Below the pieces are notes generated by a model, which worked only from the letters and a program-made list of their open reading frames with translations, had not been told where the DNA came from and made no database searches. A DNA stretch of 38,025 nt. It comes from Armatimonadota bacterium (GTDB taxonomy: Bacteria; Armatimonadota; JAAZEB01). The position numbers and the translations under genes were made by a program. The first letter of the stretch is position 1, and each line of letters opens with the position of its first letter. Below, one piece after another: positions 31,001-38,025 of the stretch. The stretch lies in contig JAAZEB010000335.1 of assembly GCA_012512505.1 (NCBI GenBank), positions 1-38,025 on the forward strand, read 5' to 3'.

Positions 31001-32045
31001 CGGGCGAGAGGTGGTGCAGCGCGAAGGGGGGCTCGCCATCCGCGCTGGCGAGGCACTCGACGCCGGCGCTCCGGTTGCGCAGGCCGATCAGCGCCCCGCT
31101 CTGCCGCAGGAAGGTGGCGCGCACCTGCTCGTTCTGGAGCACCACGAACGCCTTGGGGTCCACCTGGTAGGTGACGGTGGGGGCGCCGACGGCGGGGCTT
31201 TTGCCGCCCGGGCCGGCTGCCAGCGCGGCGCGAAGTTGCAGCGCGGGCATCGCGGTGCCGGTGGGCGCGGCTGCCTGGGCCACGGGATTGAAGGTAGTGC
31301 CACCATCCAGGGAGAGGGAGAGGGCAACGCGCCCGCTGCCCGCCTCGGCCGGCCACGCCACCTGTGGGGTGCCGGCCAGGCCGGGGGTTGTCAGTGCTGG
31401 CGTCAGCACCCAGCCGGCCCGCGCTGGCGAGCGGCGCTGCGCCTCCGGACCGAGCCCCTCCGGTGGCGCGGCACCCTCAGGGAGCAGCAGCACCTTGTCG
31501 AGGCGGGCGCCGCCGTGCCAGTTGTGAATCCAGAGGAGGTGTACTCCCTCGCTGAGGGCGTAGGTGGGGCCCTTCACCCACACCCAGCGCCCGGCGGTGC
31601 TGCCGTCGCAGTCCTCGAACCACTGCTGCGGGCCGAAATCCAGCGACTCGGCGTGGATCCAACCGCCGCCCTGGGGGAAGAAGCCCCGGCACCAGCGCTG
31701 GTAGCGCCCGGCCCGGGTGATGCGGATGGGGAACAGGGCGCGGTCCACCCTCACCACGCAGCGCCCGCCGGAGCACCCGGCCTCGGCGATGCCGTCGGCG
31801 GGGTCGGCCAGCAAGCCGATGGCCTCCTCCGCCTCCAGGGAGACGGCCGCCGCCTCGCCCTGGTCAAACCACTCGCCGAGGACCACCTGCCCCTCGCGCA
31901 CCTGGCATGCTGCCAGGCGGAGGGATTCGACCGGGAAGGTGTGGGTCTCGCCACGGGCCGCACCGGCTGCTGCCAGGAGCAGGCCAAGCGTGGCGGCCAG
32001 ACCCAGGATGCTCGGGACAGGGATGCCGCGCATGAGTGCATTCAT
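28062..32045 (-). CDS. Large secreted glycosidase-like protein (DUF6259-type) with C-terminal carbohydrate-binding module
   Basis: A 1,327-residue protein with a signal peptide (hydrophobic 12-30, cleavage near 'ARGETH'). The N-terminal region (35-210) is a jelly-roll-like domain; residues about 290-540 form the beta-sandwich 'FVVLQNEQVRATFLRQSGALIGLRNRS' typical of glycosidase N-domains. The region 540-920 looks like a TIM barrel: 'ADGWYGLVTSADSN', 'THYIQVWGQMTGGVNCDALPYP', 'GGHITFYVSSQFW', 'YGANGIYLDETSAV' (Asp-Glu as candidate catalytic or binding acids), 'WSFAMEGCGDAVGQFADIG'. The layout fits DUF6259-type proteins. Two beta domains follow, and the C-terminal 150 residues (VANAGFEQLAADGRPARW ... 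WYDDVHLEAV) are a CBM4/9-like module. Catalytic residues cannot be assigned with confidence. An in-frame ATG four codons further in is a possible start. Confidence 0.75.
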   Translation of the reverse strand: MNALMRGIPVPSILGLAATLGLLLAAAGAARGETHTFPVESLRLAACQVREGQVVLGEWFDQGEAAAVSLEAEEAIGLLADPADGIAEAGCSGGRCVVRVDRALFPIRITRAGRYQRWCRGFFPQGGGWIHAESLDFGPQQWFEDCDGSTAGRWVWVKGPTYALSEGVHLLWIHNWHGGARLDKVLLLPEGAAPPEGLGPEAQRRSPARAGWVLTPALTTPGLAGTPQVAWPAEAGSGRVALSLSLDGGTTFNPVAQAAAPTGTAMPALQLRAALAAGPGGKSPAVGAPTVTYQVDPKAFVVLQNEQVRATFLRQSGALIGLRNRSAGVECLASADGEPPFALHHLSPGEKAPQPVPPAEMRLVRLKTTATSLTTTYRTGDGIQAVLSVVLRGPELRWHLDLENRSPRDVVEVECPRVPGVRLGARGEDDFLITPNWQGGVETADPARSGGGSVPYPTGGAMAWLDLYEREPAHGLALASDDPSLIGSRLNATAQQESGTLTFSITRYARVRPGTRWRTPTAILEAHRGDWHAAADAYRARVQRWMKRPRPPEWVREADGWYGLVTSADSNRILFRRIPEYLRAMRELGTHYIQVWGQMTGGVNCDALPYPNPVLGSLDEFRAAVREVRRWGGHITFYVSSQFWRVDYGDAPMLGSTPRSLLPPTCPTPDWTSYRQWAARAYDGSTYGDSPLPPEEAARYGTPWRRTILCPATPAWANDYLHYWCVSQYGADYGANGIYLDETSAVPERYCFAPNHGHAHHGVWGASLARIMRRMVEDGRRRDPNWSFAMEGCGDAVGQFADIGLISPASARPQGLWGANRRFAPEVYHYTFPHHILYDGVANGVYGGISLEDTFLNVHLHGNRYDSFSVQPAARYVALRQRTKQLLYRATFRDNVGVTTSDPAVQAKVNVLEDAQNRVRILNLANPQEKRDVRVRCSWPGSRAPLSGYYFDLAGNEGPLAVEYRAGEASFIAPTGQASTVLLSTRCEPLVRVPVQEIAAGDRGALTVVLTNPGQRPLRGRLALLGGLPVRAPAAKEVMLPPQSSTTVSLPLAIPSEAARGCAHGRVRFAGAGFTVTRPLELLIQSPFQLSAALRGQSVVLTLANRSQAAHQGEITVSGGPWAQPARAPFTLAAGGTARVTLPLPAGAALTDTMEVAATIRAGSQSDRQSLWLAPLVANAGFEQLAADGRPARWDYQNAELITTDTNGAAEGERCLKLSGEPSRFVEAHQALTLEPGGTYVARCKLRHTGGPGARIRPAIVFFLNTGEERYVYLEPTSAGPPEEWRDYQARFTAPENARLVALYLYNVHSEATAWYDDVHLEAVSPG

Positions 32046-32129
32046 CCAGAGGAAGCGGTGTTAGCCCCTGCCGGTGGGCTGGTCCCCCCGCGGCTGAGGG
32101 GTACGGCCGCCCCTCGGCGCCCAAATCGG

Positions 32130-32340
32130 GCCTCCTACGGGAGCCGGCGGAACGCCGGCGATCCGGCCGCGTACCTGGCGTAGGAGGGGTCTCCGCCCAC
32201 GATACCCTCGCCTATCGGCGGCCCTCGTACCCCAGGCGGGAGCCGGCGGGACGCCGGCGATCCGGCCGCGTACCTGGCATAGGAGGGGGTCTCCGCCCCC
32301 GATACCCGCACCTATTGGCGTCTCCGACGCCGAGGGACGA
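32130..32340. repeat. Modular palindromic intergenic repeat, locus V
   Basis: Two copies of a unit with 'GAGCCGGCGG-ACGCCGGCGATCCGG' (about 32141-32165 and 32240-32265) are each followed by TAGGAGGGG(G)TCTCCGCCC and GATACCC; the last ends in ATTGGCGTCTCCGACGCCGA (32313-32332). The rest of the gene-free 32046-32472 stretch shows no other feature; small open frames there are shadows of the repeats. Confidence 0.85.
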
Positions 32341-32472
32341 CCGACCCAGGTTAGCGCCACGCGCCCGGCGGACCCACCGGGTGCGTGTGCCGCGGCGGCA
32401 GGGCTTGCTGAGTGACTCTTGGCGGCCGGCGGGGGCGAGTCCTGCGGGCCGGTGCGGGGTCAGGGCGAGGCG

Positions 32473-33363
32473 CTACACCCCCCAGCGCAGGCGGGCCTCC
32501 GCCATCGAGATGAGGTCGGCCGGGTTGCGCTCGGTGTGGCCCTTCGGGTTCTCGCCCACCCAGCGGTCGTCGAGCAGCTCGTCGGCGCGTTGGTAGCGGG
32601 TGTCGCAGCTAAGGCGGAAGCGCCCGGTGCTGTTGTTCAGCGACCCGTGCATCAGGTACATGCCGAAGATCATCGCGTCGCCCATCGCGAACTCCGCCGA
32701 GAGCCAGCGGCCGCCATAGCGCTCCACCAGCTCCACCGGGTCGTTGGAGAACCACCCCTGTGCCACCTCGTCGCGGTCGACATCCAGGCGCCCGTAGGTC
32801 TCCTTCACCCGCCGCAGGCGGTGCGAGCCGGCGAAGACCGCCAGGGGGCCCATCTCGTAGGAGATATCGCCCAGCGGCGTCCAGACGGTGTAGAGCCGGT
32901 CGGTGCCGCGGCCCATGTAGACGATGTCGAGGTGGGCGCCCGTGTTCTGCCCCTGACCGACGGCGCGCAGCCATTTGTGGCTGAAGGTGGTCACCGGGCC
33001 GCCAAGGAGGCGCTCGAAGAAGCCGAACAGCTCCGGCGACTCGACCAGCCCCTGGAACTCCGGGGTGCGGGTGACGGCGCGCGACCCGCCAAGGAACAGG
33101 CCGCGGCCCCCGGGAGCAATCACCGCCTCATCCAGCGGCCGAGACTTGTCGATCTGCCCGTTGGCGGCCAGGTTCTCGACCACCACCCGGCGGGCTTCGC
33201 GCACCCGGGCCGGGTCGTGGAACCCGCGGATCAGGAGGTAACCTTCCTCCTCCAACCGGGCATGCAGGGCCTCCACGTCGTGGCGCAGGTCGGTGGCGTC
33301 GCGCAGGGTGCCCAGGTAGCGCCCGCCAAGCTCCAGTTCGCGCTCTCCCATCATCACCTTCAT
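32473..33363 (-). CDS. Phytanoyl-CoA dioxygenase (PhyH) family protein, copy 2
   Basis: A 296-residue Fe(II)/2-oxoglutarate oxygenase. Iron ligands: His144-x-Asp146 ('GAHLDIV') and His239 ('YLMHGSLNN'); Arg250 ('GRFRLSCDTRYQ') is the likely 2-oxoglutarate anchor. N-terminal 'LEEEGYLLIRGFHDPARV' is a family hallmark. It follows PhyH copy 3 after 27 bases with GAGGAG before the ATG, so the two are co-transcribed. The longer insertion 'SRAVTRTPEFQGLVESPELFGFFERLLGG' is typical of a subfamily found in Armatimonadota-like genomes. Substrate unknown. Confidence 0.9.
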   Translation of the reverse strand: MKVMMGERELELGGRYLGTLRDATDLRHDVEALHARLEEEGYLLIRGFHDPARVREARRVVVENLAANGQIDKSRPLDEAVIAPGGRGLFLGGSRAVTRTPEFQGLVESPELFGFFERLLGGPVTTFSHKWLRAVGQGQNTGAHLDIVYMGRGTDRLYTVWTPLGDISYEMGPLAVFAGSHRLRRVKETYGRLDVDRDEVAQGWFSNDPVELVERYGGRWLSAEFAMGDAMIFGMYLMHGSLNNSTGRFRLSCDTRYQRADELLDDRWVGENPKGHTERNPADLISMAEARLRWGV

Positions 33364-33390
33364 TGCGTGCTCCTCATCCCCAGGGTAGGG

Positions 33391-34413
33391 TCACTGCCGG
33401 TCGCCGGCCATGCCCCAATGGCCAGCCGGGTCCCAGGCCGAGGCGGCTGCGCTGCCGGCGTTGCCCGCCATCGCGGGGGACGGTGCCGGGGCGGCAGCGG
33501 GGTGTTCCAGGGCGGCGCAGGGTGTGCCGAAGGCCGGTTGGGCGAAGGGGAGGTGGGTGGCGCCGCGCGCCAGGATGTGCTGGGCGTTGGCGCAGTCGCC
33601 CGCGTAGGGCACGCCGTGGTTCCACGGCACCCAGGCGCGGGCGTTGCAGTAGTGGCTCACGAACGCCCGCCGCCAGCGGTTGGCGGAAGCGTTGGGATGG
33701 GATCGGTGGAGCAGGTGGCCGTGGAAGAAGACGGTGTCGCCGGCCTCCAGCCGCACCGGCACGCGGCGCGGGTACTTCGCCACCACGCGCGACAGCGTGT
33801 TGAGGGCATCGTCGAGGTGGCTGGCGTTCTCAATCGGCTCCAGGTCGCGGAAGGCACCGGCGGCGTGCATCAGGCTGCCGCGCTCCCGGTCGGGGTAGAT
33901 CGGCTCGGCGTGCGAGCCGGGAACCACCCACAGGCAGCCGTTCTCCTCGTCGGCCGGCTCCAGCGCCACCCAGGCGCCGATGAGCGTGTCGGGATAGGTG
34001 GTGATGTAGTAGGCGTCCTGGTGCCAGCCCTGGCCGCCCTTGCCGGGCGGGTTGAAGAAGAGCATCGTCTGCAGGGCGAGCACGTCCGGGCCGATGAGGG
34101 CCTCCAGAACGTCTAGCACTCGTGGGTGCAGCAGCAGGCGCTCGCTCAGGGCATCGACCCGGTGCAGCATGTGAACGCGAGTGAAGCGCTGGAGCAGCTC
34201 TGCCGGCGAGGCTCCCGGCGGTGGGGGCGGCACGCCGGGCACCGTGACGCGCCCCTCCAGGATCGCCATCGCGTGCTCCCTGGCAGCGACTACCTCCGGC
34301 TCTGTCACCAGCCCTCGTACTACCAGAAACCCCTGTGAGTGGTACTGAGTGTACTCCTCCACCGCGACCACGTAGCGGTCGTCGCGGGCAACAGCCACCG
34401 GCGTGTAGGACAT
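33391..34413 (-). CDS. Phytanoyl-CoA dioxygenase (PhyH) family protein, copy 3
   Basis: A 340-residue Fe(II)/2-oxoglutarate oxygenase. Iron ligands: His131-x-Asp133 ('GWHQDAYY') and His236 ('LLHRSHPN'); Arg248 or Arg249 ('RWRRAFVSHY') contacts 2-oxoglutarate. 'GAWVALEPADEENGCLWVVPGSH' is the typical strand pair before the second His. The C-terminal 50 residues are an Ala/Pro/Gly-rich extension without family match. The ATG at 34413 has a purine-rich GAGAGGGGAAG upstream. First gene of a two-gene unit with copy 2. Sequence similarity to copies 1 and 2 is low outside the motifs, so they likely act on different substrates. Confidence 0.92.
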   Translation of the reverse strand: MSYTPVAVARDDRYVVAVEEYTQYHSQGFLVVRGLVTEPEVVAAREHAMAILEGRVTVPGVPPPPPGASPAELLQRFTRVHMLHRVDALSERLLLHPRVLDVLEALIGPDVLALQTMLFFNPPGKGGQGWHQDAYYITTYPDTLIGAWVALEPADEENGCLWVVPGSHAEPIYPDRERGSLMHAAGAFRDLEPIENASHLDDALNTLSRVVAKYPRRVPVRLEAGDTVFFHGHLLHRSHPNASANRWRRAFVSHYCNARAWVPWNHGVPYAGDCANAQHILARGATHLPFAQPAFGTPCAALEHPAAAPAPSPAMAGNAGSAAASAWDPAGHWGMAGDRQ

Positions 34414-34674
34414 TCCCCGCTTCCCCTCTCACCCGTAGGCGTGCTGATGCGGGGTTTCTTTCTATCATTGCCCAAGGCGTCGGGCGCCGTCTAGCGCCGG
34501 TACGTTCCACGCGGCCCCGGGCAGACGCCGGAGGTGGCAGGCTTCTTGCGTTGAGCGTGCGGTCGCATTCTCGCGATGCGGGGGAGGCCGGCGGGGGCGC
34601 GGCCCGCCCGCCTGGGGTGGCCCCGGGCGGCAAGCAGGCGTGGGGTGGCAGGCAGCGCGGGAGGGGAAGCAGAC

Positions 34675-35283
34675 GTGCGGGGAGCAGGAGTGGTTGCCGT
34701 CCGGCGGTTGCGGGAGACCGGTTGGCTGCTGCTGGCGGTGGCGATCACCGCGGGCGCGGTTGGGGGGTGTGGCTCAGGCGGGGCGGCCCCACCTCGACAG
34801 GCGGTGGTCTCGCCCTCGGTTGGGGAAGAGCGCCAGCAGATCATGGCGGGGGTGTTCGACCTGCTGGAGACGGTGGGGATGACCTACTGGGCGGACTACG
34901 GGCGCCAGTTCCTCCACACGGGGCGCATCCTGCCGGCCGATTTCAGCACCAAAACGGCCAACCGGTTCGGACTGAGCGGCTACGATGCCATCGCCCACCT
35001 CCCCGAGGGCAGGATCTACGTGGACGTGACGACCTGGACCGGCATGCCGCCTCGGATGCTGGCGACGGTGATGCTCGATGAGCTGTGCCACTTCTATTTC
35101 AACACCAGCAACCACGAGGACTACTACCGGCTGGATCGGGAGCTGCGACGGGCCTGGAGTGCGCGCTACGGCCGGCCGTTCAGCGAGATCGGCCCTGGGG
35201 ACGAGGTCTACCTGGAGTGGTGGCGGCGGTTCGCTCCCAAAGCCTACCACCGCTGGCAAAAGCAGCAAACGCCCGAACCGTGA
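34675..35283 (+). CDS. Lipoprotein of unknown function
   Basis: About 202 residues. N-terminus 'RRLRETGWLLLAVAITAGAVGGCGSGG' is a lipoprotein signal with lipobox V-G-G-Cys32, so the mature protein is expected to be lipid-anchored outside the cytoplasm. The mature part is a compact alpha/beta domain: 'AGVFDLLETVGMTYWADYGRQFLHTGRI', 'RIYVDVTTWTGMPPRMLATVMLDELCHFYFNT', 'EDYYRLDRELRRAWSARYGRPF'. The 'LDELCHF' and 'SNHEDYY' segments contain His and acidic residues but do not fit a known metallopeptidase motif. Start: GTG at 34675 with GAGGGG eight bases upstream; GTG at 34690 is an alternative. The gene converges on the dehydratase gene with 32 bases between the stop codons. Confidence 0.65.
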   Translation: MRGAGVVAVRRLRETGWLLLAVAITAGAVGGCGSGGAAPPRQAVVSPSVGEERQQIMAGVFDLLETVGMTYWADYGRQFLHTGRILPADFSTKTANRFGLSGYDAIAHLPEGRIYVDVTTWTGMPPRMLATVMLDELCHFYFNTSNHEDYYRLDRELRRAWSARYGRPFSEIGPGDEVYLEWWRRFAPKAYHRWQKQQTPEP

Positions 35284-35318
35284 GCGGCGCGGCCCGAGCC
35301 GGCCGGCGGCGCCGCTCA
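35281..35318. terminator. Bidirectional hairpin spanning both convergent stop codons
   Basis: TGAGCGGCGC (35281-35290) pairs perfectly with GCGCCGCTCA (35309-35318), and the 18-base interior can pair further (GGCC/GGCC). The outer TGA is the lipoprotein stop codon and the opposite TCA is the stop codon of the dehydratase on the other strand, so the two stop codons pair with each other. There is no T tract on either side. Confidence 0.7.
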
Positions 35319-37271
35319 AGACCGGGTGGCGGTAGCGGGCTCGTCGGCCGGACGAGTGGGCGCGGTAGCGGCCGCCGGAGTGGGGGCGGGTGGCTGGAAC
35401 TCCGGCACCAGCACGGTGAGCAGGCGGCGGATCTCGTCGGCACGCAGGTGGCGGGCGGCCTCCGCCATCTGAGTGATGCCCTGCTGCAGTTGCTCGGGCG
35501 CGCCATGGGGGAGGGCGCCGTTGCGCAAAACGAAGATCCGGTCGTGGGGGGTGGTATCGTAGTGCTCGGTATCGAGGCACAGCTCCTCGTAGAGCTTCTC
35601 GCCCGGGCGGATGCCGGTGAACTCGACTTCGATGTCAACGCCGGGCCTCAGGCCGGAGAGCTCGATCAGGTCATGCACCAAGTCGACGATTCGGACCGGT
35701 TCGCCCATATCGAGCATGAAGATCTCACCGCCGCGGCCGAGGACGGCCGCCTGGAGCACCAACTGCACCGCCTCGGGGATCGTCATGAAGTAGCGGCGCA
35801 TGTCGGGGTGGGTGACGGTGACCGGGCCGCCAGCGGCGATCTGCTCGCGGAAGATTGGCACGGCGCTGCCGCGGCTGCCTAGCACGTTGCCAAAGCGGAC
35901 GGCGACGTAGCGCCGGCCGGTACGCGCGGCGAACTGCTGCACCAGCATCTCTGCCACCCGCTTGGTGGCGCCCATCACGCTGGTGGGGTTGACCGCCTTG
36001 TCGGTGGAGATGAGGACGAAGCGCTCGACATCGTGTTCCTCGGCGGCGCGCAGCACGTTGCGGGTGCCGAGGATGTTGTTGGTGACAGCGTCCTCGACGT
36101 TCCATTCCATCAGGGGCACGTGCTTGTGGGCCGCGGCATGGTAGATCGTGCGCGGCCGGTGCTGGCCTACCACCCCCATCACGCGGTCCAGGTCACGCAC
36201 GTCGGCGATCACCGGCTTCAGAGGCACCTGGGGGAAACGCTGGCGCAGTTCGCGCTCGATGGTAAAGATGCTGTACTCGCCGCGCCCGAGTAGCACCAGC
36301 AGGGAGGGGCCCTGAGCGGCCACCTGCCGGCACAGCTCGCTGCCGATGGAGCCGCCGGCACCGGTCACCAGCACGCAGGTGCCGGTGATCGAGGCCTTCA
36401 CCTCGGCCTGGTCGGTTTGGACGGGGTCGCGGCGCAGCAGGTCCTCGATGCGCAGTTCGCGCAGTTGGCGTACGGCGGGCATTCCGTCCAGCACTTCGTG
36501 GATGCTGGGCAAGGTGCGGAACGGCAGCTTGGCCTCGATGCAGAGGTGGCGCAGCTCCCGGAGCGTGGTGCCCGATGCCGAGGGCATGGCGATCAGCACC
36601 TCGTCAATCTGGTAGTTCCTGGCGATCTCCGGGATCTGCGCTCGTTCGCCAAGCACCGGCACGCCATGGATCCGCTTGCCAAACTTGCTCCCATCATCAT
36701 CCACGAGGCCGATGGGCACCATGCCGCAGTCACGGTTCTGTTGCATCTCGCGCACGGCGCGGGCCCCGGCATCGCCGGCGCCGACCACCAGCATTCGTCG
36801 AACTGCTGGCCGGGCGACGAACATCGGCGCCACGCGGCGGCTGCGGTTGGAGAGGCGTTCCTGCAGCAGGCGCAGGGCCAGCCGGCTGGCGGCGAGCAGA
36901 CCGAGATTGAGCAGCCCATCCAGGAGGACGACGGAGCGCGATACCGTGTGCGCAATCCCGAGGAGGGGAAGAACGGCGAAGTTGAGCAGGAAAATGGCGG
37001 CCGTGCTGGCGGCGCTGACGCCCAGGATGCTGCGCAGTTCGCGGGTGCTGGCATAGCGCCAGAGGTGATGATAGAGGCCGAAGACGGAGTAGAGCGGCAG
37101 GCGCACTGCCAGCGAGAGGAACAGCAGGTTGCGGTTGCCCTCCAAGAAGGGCCACAGGCCGCTGTCTGGCTCGAAGCGGATGGCCAAGCTAACGCCGTAA
37201 GCCAGCAGGATGCACAGGACATCGACGGCGACGGCGTAGCGAATCCGGAGCGTGAGAAAAGGTAAAGACAT
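35316..37271 (-). CDS. Membrane-bound nucleoside-diphosphate sugar 4,6-dehydratase, FlaA1/CapD/PglF family
   Basis: A 651-residue protein. Four membrane helices (about residues 10-130) are followed by a Rossmann-like region (LVVGAGDAGARAVREM, 161-176) and the SDR catalytic domain: TGAGGSIGSE (303-312), 'YHAAAHKHVPLME' (377-389), 'ISTDKAVNP' (421-429, Thr-Asp-Lys catalytic trio) and 'VMGATKRVAE' (432-441), where Met replaces the usual Tyr of YxxxK as in this class. It likely converts UDP-GlcNAc (or a related sugar) to the 4-keto-6-deoxy form for surface glycans. The sugar transferase upstream on the same strand, 178 bases away, is a usual partner. A C-terminal tail rich in Pro/Ala/Thr is atypical. 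The start has no clear SD. Confidence 0.95.
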   Translation of the reverse strand: MSLPFLTLRIRYAVAVDVLCILLAYGVSLAIRFEPDSGLWPFLEGNRNLLFLSLAVRLPLYSVFGLYHHLWRYASTRELRSILGVSAASTAAIFLLNFAVLPLLGIAHTVSRSVVLLDGLLNLGLLAASRLALRLLQERLSNRSRRVAPMFVARPAVRRMLVVGAGDAGARAVREMQQNRDCGMVPIGLVDDDGSKFGKRIHGVPVLGERAQIPEIARNYQIDEVLIAMPSASGTTLRELRHLCIEAKLPFRTLPSIHEVLDGMPAVRQLRELRIEDLLRRDPVQTDQAEVKASITGTCVLVTGAGGSIGSELCRQVAAQGPSLLVLLGRGEYSIFTIERELRQRFPQVPLKPVIADVRDLDRVMGVVGQHRPRTIYHAAAHKHVPLMEWNVEDAVTNNILGTRNVLRAAEEHDVERFVLISTDKAVNPTSVMGATKRVAEMLVQQFAARTGRRYVAVRFGNVLGSRGSAVPIFREQIAAGGPVTVTHPDMRRYFMTIPEAVQLVLQAAVLGRGGEIFMLDMGEPVRIVDLVHDLIELSGLRPGVDIEVEFTGIRPGEKLYEELCLDTEHYDTTPHDRIFVLRNGALPHGAPEQLQQGITQMAEAARHLRADEIRRLLTVLVPEFQPPAPTPAAATAPTRPADEPATATRS

Positions 37272-37449
37272 TGTCGTACTGCTATGATCTTCGACGCCCG
37301 AAAGGCGGACGCCTTCTTCGTTGGCGGCACTCTATCGGGCGGCAGTGGCCCTGGAGGGGCACCGGGTTTGCCGCGCCCCGGGGACGCCCGCCGGCTCGCG
37401 CCCGGCTCCCGAAAGGTGCCGGGTAGATGTCGCGCTCATCGCGGGGGGA

Positions 37450-38025
37450 TCAGCGCGCGTGCTTGCCGGACATTCGTTTGCCGAAGACAGCCCACACCGT
37501 CAGCGCCAGGATCCTCAGGTCGGTCCAGAGGCTCATCTGGTCGAGGTAGGCCAGGTCGATCTCTAGCTTGGCTGGCATCACCACCTGGGTGTAGATTTGA
37601 TCGAGGTCGCCGCCGGCGAGAAGGGCCTCCTCGTCGCGGTAAGCGACCGAGGCCAGGCTCGTGATGCCGGGGCGCACGGAAAGGATGCGCCGTTGGGCGG
37701 GTGTGTAGCGCGCCACGTAGCGCGGGTCTTCCGGTCGTGGCCCCACCAGGCTCATCTCGCCGCGGAGGACGTTCACCAACTGCGGCAGCTCATCCAGTTT
37801 CGTCTTCCGCAGGAAGCGTCCGGAACGGGTGACGCGGGGATCGCCGCTGGCGGTGATCCCGGGGCCAGCGGCGGCGGCATTCACCACCATGCTGCGAAAC
37901 TTCAGGATCTGAAAGGGGCGGCCGTTCTTTCCCACGCGCGTTCCCCGGTGGAAGACCGGCCCGGGGGAATCACGCTTAATCCAGAGCGCCAGCAGTGCGA
38001 AGAGCGGGCTGAGCAGGAGCAGCCC
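37450..38025 (-). CDS. Undecaprenyl-phosphate sugar phosphotransferase (bacterial sugar transferase), 5' truncated
   Basis: The C-terminal catalytic domain of a WcaJ/PssY/PglC-type polyisoprenyl-phosphate sugar-1-phosphate transferase. The frame is open to the window edge; the GTG at 37935 is internal because conserved residues precede it: a hydrophobic '[16 protein letters not shown]' helix then '[18 protein letters not shown]'. Motifs: 'FQILKFRSM', '[31 protein letters not shown]' (hallmark; Asp-Glu pair catalytic in the family) and '[10 protein letters not shown]'. It starts lipid-linked assembly of an exopolysaccharide or O-antigen repeat unit. Gene order with the FlaA1/CapD dehydratase supports a surface-polysaccharide locus that continues beyond the window. 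The 178-base gap to the dehydratase contains only hairpins. Confidence 0.96.
   Translation of the reverse strand, partial: GLLLLSPLFALLALWIKRDSPGPVFHRGTRVGKNGRPFQILKFRSMVVNAAAAGPGITASGDPRVTRSGRFLRKTKLDELPQLVNVLRGEMSLVGPRPEDPRYVARYTPAQRRILSVRPGITSLASVAYRDEEALLAGGDLDQIYTQVVMPAKLEIDLAYLDQMSLWTDLRILALTVWAVFGKRMSGKHAR

Noticed and set aside
32036-32596. Open frames across repeat locus V
   Set aside because: They translate palindromic repeats, lack ribosome-binding sites and overlap the ends of real genes on the other strand.
37285-37430. Possible c-di-GMP (GEMM-type) riboswitch or small RNA in the gap before the dehydratase gene
   Set aside because: A GAAA-capped hairpin and a 'GCACCGGGTTTGCCG' segment hint at GEMM, but the 5' GGCAAACC and GACGCAAAGCC consensus are missing, and the orientation would be antisense to both flanking genes.

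Overview
The window is a GC-rich bacterial chromosome segment with about 25 genes. It has no tRNA, rRNA, CRISPR array, transposase or phage gene that I can recognise. The gene mix is: large secreted glycosidase-like proteins, a GxGYxYP protein, three phytanoyl-CoA-type dioxygenases, two Gfo/Idh/MocA oxidoreductases (one with a Tat signal), a His-type Thi4 under a TPP riboswitch, and several families of palindromic intergenic repeats. This resembles Armatimonadota-like or other poorly cultivated, polysaccharide-degrading soil or biofilm bacteria. The placement is an inference from gene content only and Planctomycetota-like lineages are not excluded.

Layout. 1-3945 (+): a compact run with a truncated TroA/ZnuA-like metal-binding protein, its ABC ATPase and permease, a methyltransferase, then hypA and hypB; most neighbours overlap, so this looks like one transcription unit for metal uptake and nickel insertion. 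4353-5018 (+): a membrane-anchored Ala/Lys-rich protein with repeated Cys-(Pro/Ala)-Val motifs. 5196-7465 (-): a DegT-type sugar aminotransferase and a Gfo/Idh oxidoreductase, separated by a clear terminator. 7798-8613 (+): a fusion of a YukD/ubiquitin-like domain to a TIR-like domain, the most unusual gene here. 8931-12375 (-): an internally duplicated 781-residue protein of unknown function and a dioxygenase, divergent from an MDR dehydrogenase (12596-13651, +). 13967-17445 (-): TPP riboswitch, thi4, and an overlapping gene for a secreted epimerase-glycosidase fusion. 17830-19812 (+): Tat-exported Gfo/Idh protein and a SpoIIAA-like protein. 19846-22825 (-): GtrA and YfhO membrane proteins, likely cell-surface glycosylation, both with doubtful start codons. 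23052-24059: TPR protein (-) and HMA metallochaperone (+). 24470-27803 (-): GxGYxYP protein, a 61-residue protein and a Cys-rich protein in one tight operon behind a near-consensus promoter. 28062-34413 (-): a 1,327-residue secreted glycosidase-like protein, then two dioxygenases. 34675-35283 (+): unknown lipoprotein. 35316-38025 (-): FlaA1/CapD-type sugar-nucleotide dehydratase and a truncated sugar transferase, the edge of an exopolysaccharide locus.

The themes are surface-polysaccharide synthesis (aminotransferase, dehydratase, sugar transferase, GtrA, YfhO), extracellular carbohydrate breakdown (epimerase-GH fusion, GxGYxYP, DUF6259-like protein, Gfo/Idh proteins) and metal handling (ABC system, HypAB, HMA, Cys-rich proteins). 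Intergenic DNA is unusually rich in repeats: a modular palindromic family at five loci and a 41-42 base GC-rich tandem unit at two loci. No single complete new system is proven by the sequence; the strongest candidates for novelty are the ubiquitin-like/TIR fusion, the Cys-repeat protein, and the riboswitch-linked thi4/epimerase-glycosidase pair.
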